32,624 nucleotides of DNA from Akkermansia sp. (GTDB taxonomy: Bacteria; Verrucomicrobiota; Verrucomicrobiia; Verrucomicrobiales; Akkermansiaceae): positions 1-32,624 of the forward strand of contig JAFZHC010000054.1 in NCBI GenBank assembly GCA_017555025.1. Reading direction: 5' to 3'. Below are positions 32,277 through 32,624 of this stretch, one piece after another. The notes under the pieces were generated by a model that was given only the letters and a program-made list of their open reading frames with translations, was not told where the DNA came from and did not search any database. Within the stretch, counting starts at the first letter, position 1. Every line of letters starts with the position of its first letter. Both the position numbers and the translations under genes were made by a program.

Positions 32277-32624
32277 ATGGCCAAAGAATCATTCCAGCGC
32301 ACCAAGCCCCACGTGAACGTGGGTACGATCGGTCACGTTGACCATGGCAAGACTTCCCTCACCGCTGCAATTACCAAGGTTCTTGCAGAGCAGGGTAAGG
32401 CTGAGTTCAAGGCTTACGACCAGATCGACGGTGCTCCCGAGGAGCGTGAGCGTGGTATTACCATTTCTACTGCCCACGTTGAATACGAAACAGAAACAAG
32501 ACACTACGCTCACGTTGACTGCCCAGGACATGCTGACTATGTTAAGAACATGATCACTGGTGCTGTTCAGATGGACGGCGCTATCTTAGTTGTTTCTTCT
32601 GCTGACGGCCCAATGCCACAGACA
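32277..32624 (+). CDS. tuf: translation elongation factor EF-Tu (5' part)
   Basis: EF-Tu delivers aminoacyl-tRNA to the ribosome as a GTP complex. The gene starts at the ATG at 32277 and runs off the window after 116 codons. It opens [19 protein letters not shown], with the G1 loop G-H-V-D-H-G-K-T, G2 R-G-I-T-I and G3 D-C-P-G-H. There is no Shine-Dalgarno; the leader is AT-rich. From about 32477 on, codons change from GAG/CCC/CGT/CTC to GAA/CCA/AGA/ACA/TTA, unlike the first part and unlike all other highly expressed genes here. This suggests a join to another organism's tuf during assembly rather than a real gene. Confidence 0.93.
   Translation, partial: MAKESFQRTKPHVNVGTIGHVDHGKTSLTAAITKVLAEQGKAEFKAYDQIDGAPEERERGITISTAHVEYETETRHYAHVDCPGHADYVKNMITGAVQMDGAILVVSSADGPMPQT

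Overview
The window looks like a chromosomal contig of a gut-type Verrucomicrobiota bacterium, probably near Akkermansia. This is an inference from the EF-Tu N-terminus, the tRNA-Thr-tuf order, the ExbB-ExbD-ExbD-TPR cluster and the near absence of Shine-Dalgarno sequences. No 16S gene or ribosomal-protein cluster is present to prove it. The housekeeping part is GC-rich and lacks mobile genes. The left third is accessory DNA.

Bases 1-3909 hold a fragment of a podovirus-like structural module, all on the + strand: an unknown 121-aa protein, a small pre-portal protein, the portal (head-tail connector), a Bbp19-like protein and the scaffold. It stops where the major capsid gene would be expected. 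Bases 4080-8700 are an AT-rich island of minus-strand genes for membrane-anchored proteins and a lipoprotein. Two of these genes are broken or frameshifted, and three intact ones share a short C-terminal motif. A second Bbp19-like gene follows at 8828-9130, then a 165-bp nest of palindromes.

Bases 9342-20481 are core genes. On the minus strand are an XRE-type regulator, a secreted CBM9-plus-glycosidase-like protein, clpB, a small operon (polyprenyl sugar-phosphate transferase, trmL, a DEDDy exonuclease) and an AsmA-like protein followed by an IF-1-like protein. A + strand AAA/DUF4143 ATPase diverges from clpB. Its upstream region carries three inverted repeats whose centres are exactly 63 bp apart.

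Bases 20608-31232 are + strand: a small lipoprotein, a lipoprotein alkaline phosphatase, an ExbB/ExbD/ExbD proton-channel cluster with a giant exported repeat protein and a second exported protein, a GNAT acetyltransferase, an acidic-repeat lipoprotein and truA. On the minus strand at about 31238-31961 are a Sel1-repeat protein, a likely structured ncRNA (6S-like) and a strong terminator. The right end has a consensus promoter, tRNA-Thr(GGU) and the first 116 codons of tuf. The last ~150 bases of tuf change codon usage abruptly, which suggests an assembly chimera at the contig end.

The most useful leads are the 63-bp-phased operators, the 6S-like RNA, the AT-rich membrane-protein family, the possible -1 frameshift gene and the nested palindromic element. 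I did not find a clearly new multi-gene defence or biosynthetic system.
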